A stretch of 9,793 nt of DNA, from the NCBI GenBank assembly GCA_012031335.1, contig JAAUTT010000096.1, positions 1 through 9,793 of the forward strand. Reading direction: 5' to 3'. Position numbers and translations under genes: made by a program. Below are positions 8,783 to 9,793 of this stretch, one piece after another (position 1 is the stretch's first letter; each line of letters begins with the position of its first letter). The notes beneath the pieces were generated by a model that was not told where the DNA came from, ran no database searches, and was given only the letters and a program-made list of their open reading frames with translations. Source of the DNA: Bacteroidales bacterium (lineage in GTDB: Bacteria; Bacteroidota; Bacteroidia; Bacteroidales; JAAUTT01).

Positions 8783-9193
8783 TTACGATTTCAGCAGGCC
8801 ATCAACTTTATCCTTAATAACCGCTTTAAATTTTTCAGGATTGGAGCGGGCATACATAAAACCTTCGTTGGTGATGTTGATTTTTGTACTCCCTTTCACT
8901 AAAAGCAGGGTTTGTCCCGAAACCTGTAGTTTTTCAGCAAGTGCTTTACCCGAGGCATCATCCAGGTTCACGGCTTTAAAGGTAACTTTTCCGTTGTAAA
9001 GACTCTGGAGGTCGTTTTTTGCTTCTGACTCAACGGTTTTGCAGGTAACACAGCGGGCCGAAAAGTGAAAATAGTAGGCTTCCACATTGGCGGTTGCGAT
9101 TGCTTTTTCTTCTTTTTTAGGTGTTTGTGCGTTGCACGAAAAGTTTCCCAGCATAATTGCTATGGCAAAGCTGAATGCTAATAATTTTCTCAT
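8783..9193 (-). CDS. arsF: Periplasmic thioredoxin-fold protein, ArsF family
   Basis: Small exported protein of 136 aa. The first 20 residues form a signal peptide ending GNFSC; Cys20 could be lipidated as in many Bacteroidota lipoproteins, though the lipobox is not canonical. The mature part carries YYFHFSARCVTCKTVE with a redox motif Cys48-x-x-Cys51, the hallmark of the ArsF family as I recall it (called a nitrophenyl-compound nitroreductase subunit in databases). It then shows VNLDD and VSGQTLLLVKG, consistent with a thioredoxin-like fold. It lies between the ArsE-like thioredoxin and the CcdA-like ArsG, so it is a natural receiver of electrons from that membrane protein. The biochemical role given by the family name is established elsewhere at best for few members; here it is inferred. 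Confidence 0.85.
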   Translation of the reverse strand: MRKLLAFSFAIAIMLGNFSCNAQTPKKEEKAIATANVEAYYFHFSARCVTCKTVESEAKNDLQSLYNGKVTFKAVNLDDASGKALAEKLQVSGQTLLLVKGSTKINITNEGFMYARSNPEKFKAVIKDKVDGLLKS

Positions 9194-9214
9194 TTAAGTT
9201 AAGTTTTTAATTGA

Positions 9215-9451
9215 TTAATATTTTAACAATACCTGTTTCACCTCTTCAGCAGATGGAACCCTCCCCTTAATCTCTACTTTTTCGTTCACTACCAGGGCAG
9301 GTGTGGTCATAACGCTGTATTTCATAATATCCATAATATCTTCCACTTTGGTAATGGTGGCGTTAAATCCGTTTTGTTCCACCACCTCACGGGTAAGTTT
9401 CTCAAGCGATTTGCATTTGGGGCAGCCTGTTCCTAAAATTTTTATTTCCAT
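9215..9451 (-). CDS. Small cytosolic thioredoxin-like protein, ArsE-like
   Basis: A 78-aa thioredoxin-fold protein of the redox-active-disulfide type (MTH895/TM0996-like). The active site is GTGCPKC, with Cys10 and Cys13 next to the N-terminus. TTPALVV near 48-54 provides the cis-proline, and the C-terminal helix is VPSAEEVKQVLLKY. It has no signal peptide, so it should act in the cytosol. The ATG at 9451 lies 60 nt after the remains of an arsR gene and the stop lies 21 nt before the arsF-like gene, so it would be the first intact gene of the operon. It is likely the cytosolic electron donor to the CcdA-like protein. The name ArsE rests on position with ArsF- and ArsG-like partners, not on sequence alone. 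Confidence 0.82.
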   Translation of the reverse strand: MEIKILGTGCPKCKSLEKLTREVVEQNGFNATITKVEDIMDIMKYSVMTTPALVVNEKVEIKGRVPSAEEVKQVLLKY

Positions 9452-9468
9452 TGTTATTAAATATTATG

Positions 9469-9486
9469 TTTCGGGTAAACCCGAAA
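9469..9486. promoter_or_regulatory. Perfect 8+8 palindrome upstream of the thioredoxin gene
   Basis: TTTCGGGT at 9469-9476 and ACCCGAAA at 9479-9486 are perfect inverted arms separated by AA. It lies 25 nt after the arsR stop and 17 nt before the thioredoxin start. It may be an operator for ArsR or another regulator, or an RNA hairpin separating arsR from the genes behind it. A related palindrome is at 8048-8069. Confidence 0.5.
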
Positions 9487-9511
9487 TGTTTAATTAAATT
9501 TTTTTTATCGT

Positions 9512-9660
9512 TTAAAGAAAACCTGCAAGTATAATTTTTGCTTCTTCCCAGTTTTCGCGGTTGATACAATATTTGATGTAAGGCGAATTGATTTCGCCCT
9601 GTATTAATCCGGCGTTTTTAAGTTCCTTTAAATGCTCGGAGAGCGTAGAGCGGGCAATGG
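9512..9660 (-). pseudogene. arsR: C-terminal remnant of an ArsR/SmtB-family repressor, cut by an insertion
   Basis: Winged-helix DNA-binding repressor, only the last 48 or so residues left. The minus strand reads PIARSTLSEHLKELKNAG (recognition helix), then LIQGEINSPYIKYCINRENW and a short C-terminal helix ending ILAGFL, with stop at 9512-9514. The normal N-terminal half (dimerisation helix and HPAR-type region, about 50-60 aa) is missing. Codons upstream of the Pro remain open but read unlike the family, and the sequence there matches an insertion-element end. As the first gene of a thioredoxin/ArsF/ArsG/permease operon it was probably the local sensor. Which ligand it sensed cannot be told because the usual N-terminal cysteines are lost, though KYC remains near the end. 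Confidence 0.82.
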
Positions 9661-9793
9661 TGTAATTAGCAACTTTACAGTGCCAAATTTTCGCAATTAA
9701 AAAGTGCCATTTTAGAAAACGAAAAAGCCTTCATATTTGAGGTGACCAAACCAAAGAATATGAAAGCTTTAAGACAAACACCCAAAAAGGTAT
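9661..9793 (+). mobile_element. Left end of an IS21-like insertion sequence (continues off the window)
   Basis: The family-like arsR frame ends exactly where TGTAATTAGC begins. From there the DNA contains two copies of AGTGCCA (9679-9685 and 9703-9709, 24 bp apart), and IS21-family ends carry short repeats of this kind and begin with TGT, as I recall. A possible transposase start follows at 9760. The far end and any target-site duplication are outside the window, so element identity rests on the terminal pattern and the broken gene. Confidence 0.62.
9760..9793 (+). CDS. Possible start of the IS transposase gene (IstA-like), 3' end off the window
   Basis: ATG at 9760 opens a frame reading MKALRQTPKKV before the window ends. 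It lies 100 bp inside the inferred element, after the two AGTGCCA repeats and a GAGG at 9739-9742, which is where an IS21-type istA would begin. Eleven residues cannot identify a protein, so this is a positional call only. Confidence 0.4.
   Translation, partial: MKALRQTPKKV

Overview
The window looks like Bacteroidota DNA, probably a Bacteroidales/Marinilabiliales-type environmental genome. It is AT-rich between genes, start codons lack clear Shine-Dalgarno sequences, and the proteins (a lipoprotein PstS, an ArsEFG-like redox cluster, an E. coli-type PfkB) read like that phylum. This assignment is inference from style and gene content.

Left part (1-1561, minus strand): pstS followed by the start of pstC, a high-affinity phosphate import operon that runs off the left edge. 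Both genes are interrupted by several one-base indels, while the protein sequence on either side stays family-like. About 700 bases without a convincing gene then separate pstS from the next, divergent unit.

Middle (2257-6826): a large P2-type cation ATPase (one frameshift near its end) is followed on the same strand by an intact pfkB. The pair faces a convergent, divergent-sequence ProC-like oxidoreductase with two apparent one-base deletions. A hairpin sits between pfkB and proC, and a large imperfect inverted repeat lies upstream of proC.

Right part (7015-9793, minus strand): a remnant of an arsR-type repressor, a small CPKC thioredoxin (ArsE-like), a periplasmic CVTC thioredoxin-fold protein (ArsF-like), a CcdA-like membrane protein (ArsG-like) and an ArsP/DUF318 permease, all in one direction. 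This resembles a thiol-redox plus efflux operon for organoarsenicals or related toxic compounds. The arsR reading frame is cut at about 9660/9661, where sequence with the look of an IS21-family end begins; it runs to the right edge and includes a possible transposase start. The operon has therefore probably lost its repressor. Two closely related palindromes lie in the two longer gaps of this operon, each 13-17 nt before the next start codon.

Nine or ten single-base indels, mostly in short homopolymers, are spread over pstC, pstS, the ATPase, proC and arsG. I read these mainly as sequence or assembly errors rather than true pseudogenes. The arsR interruption is different in kind and looks like a real insertion.
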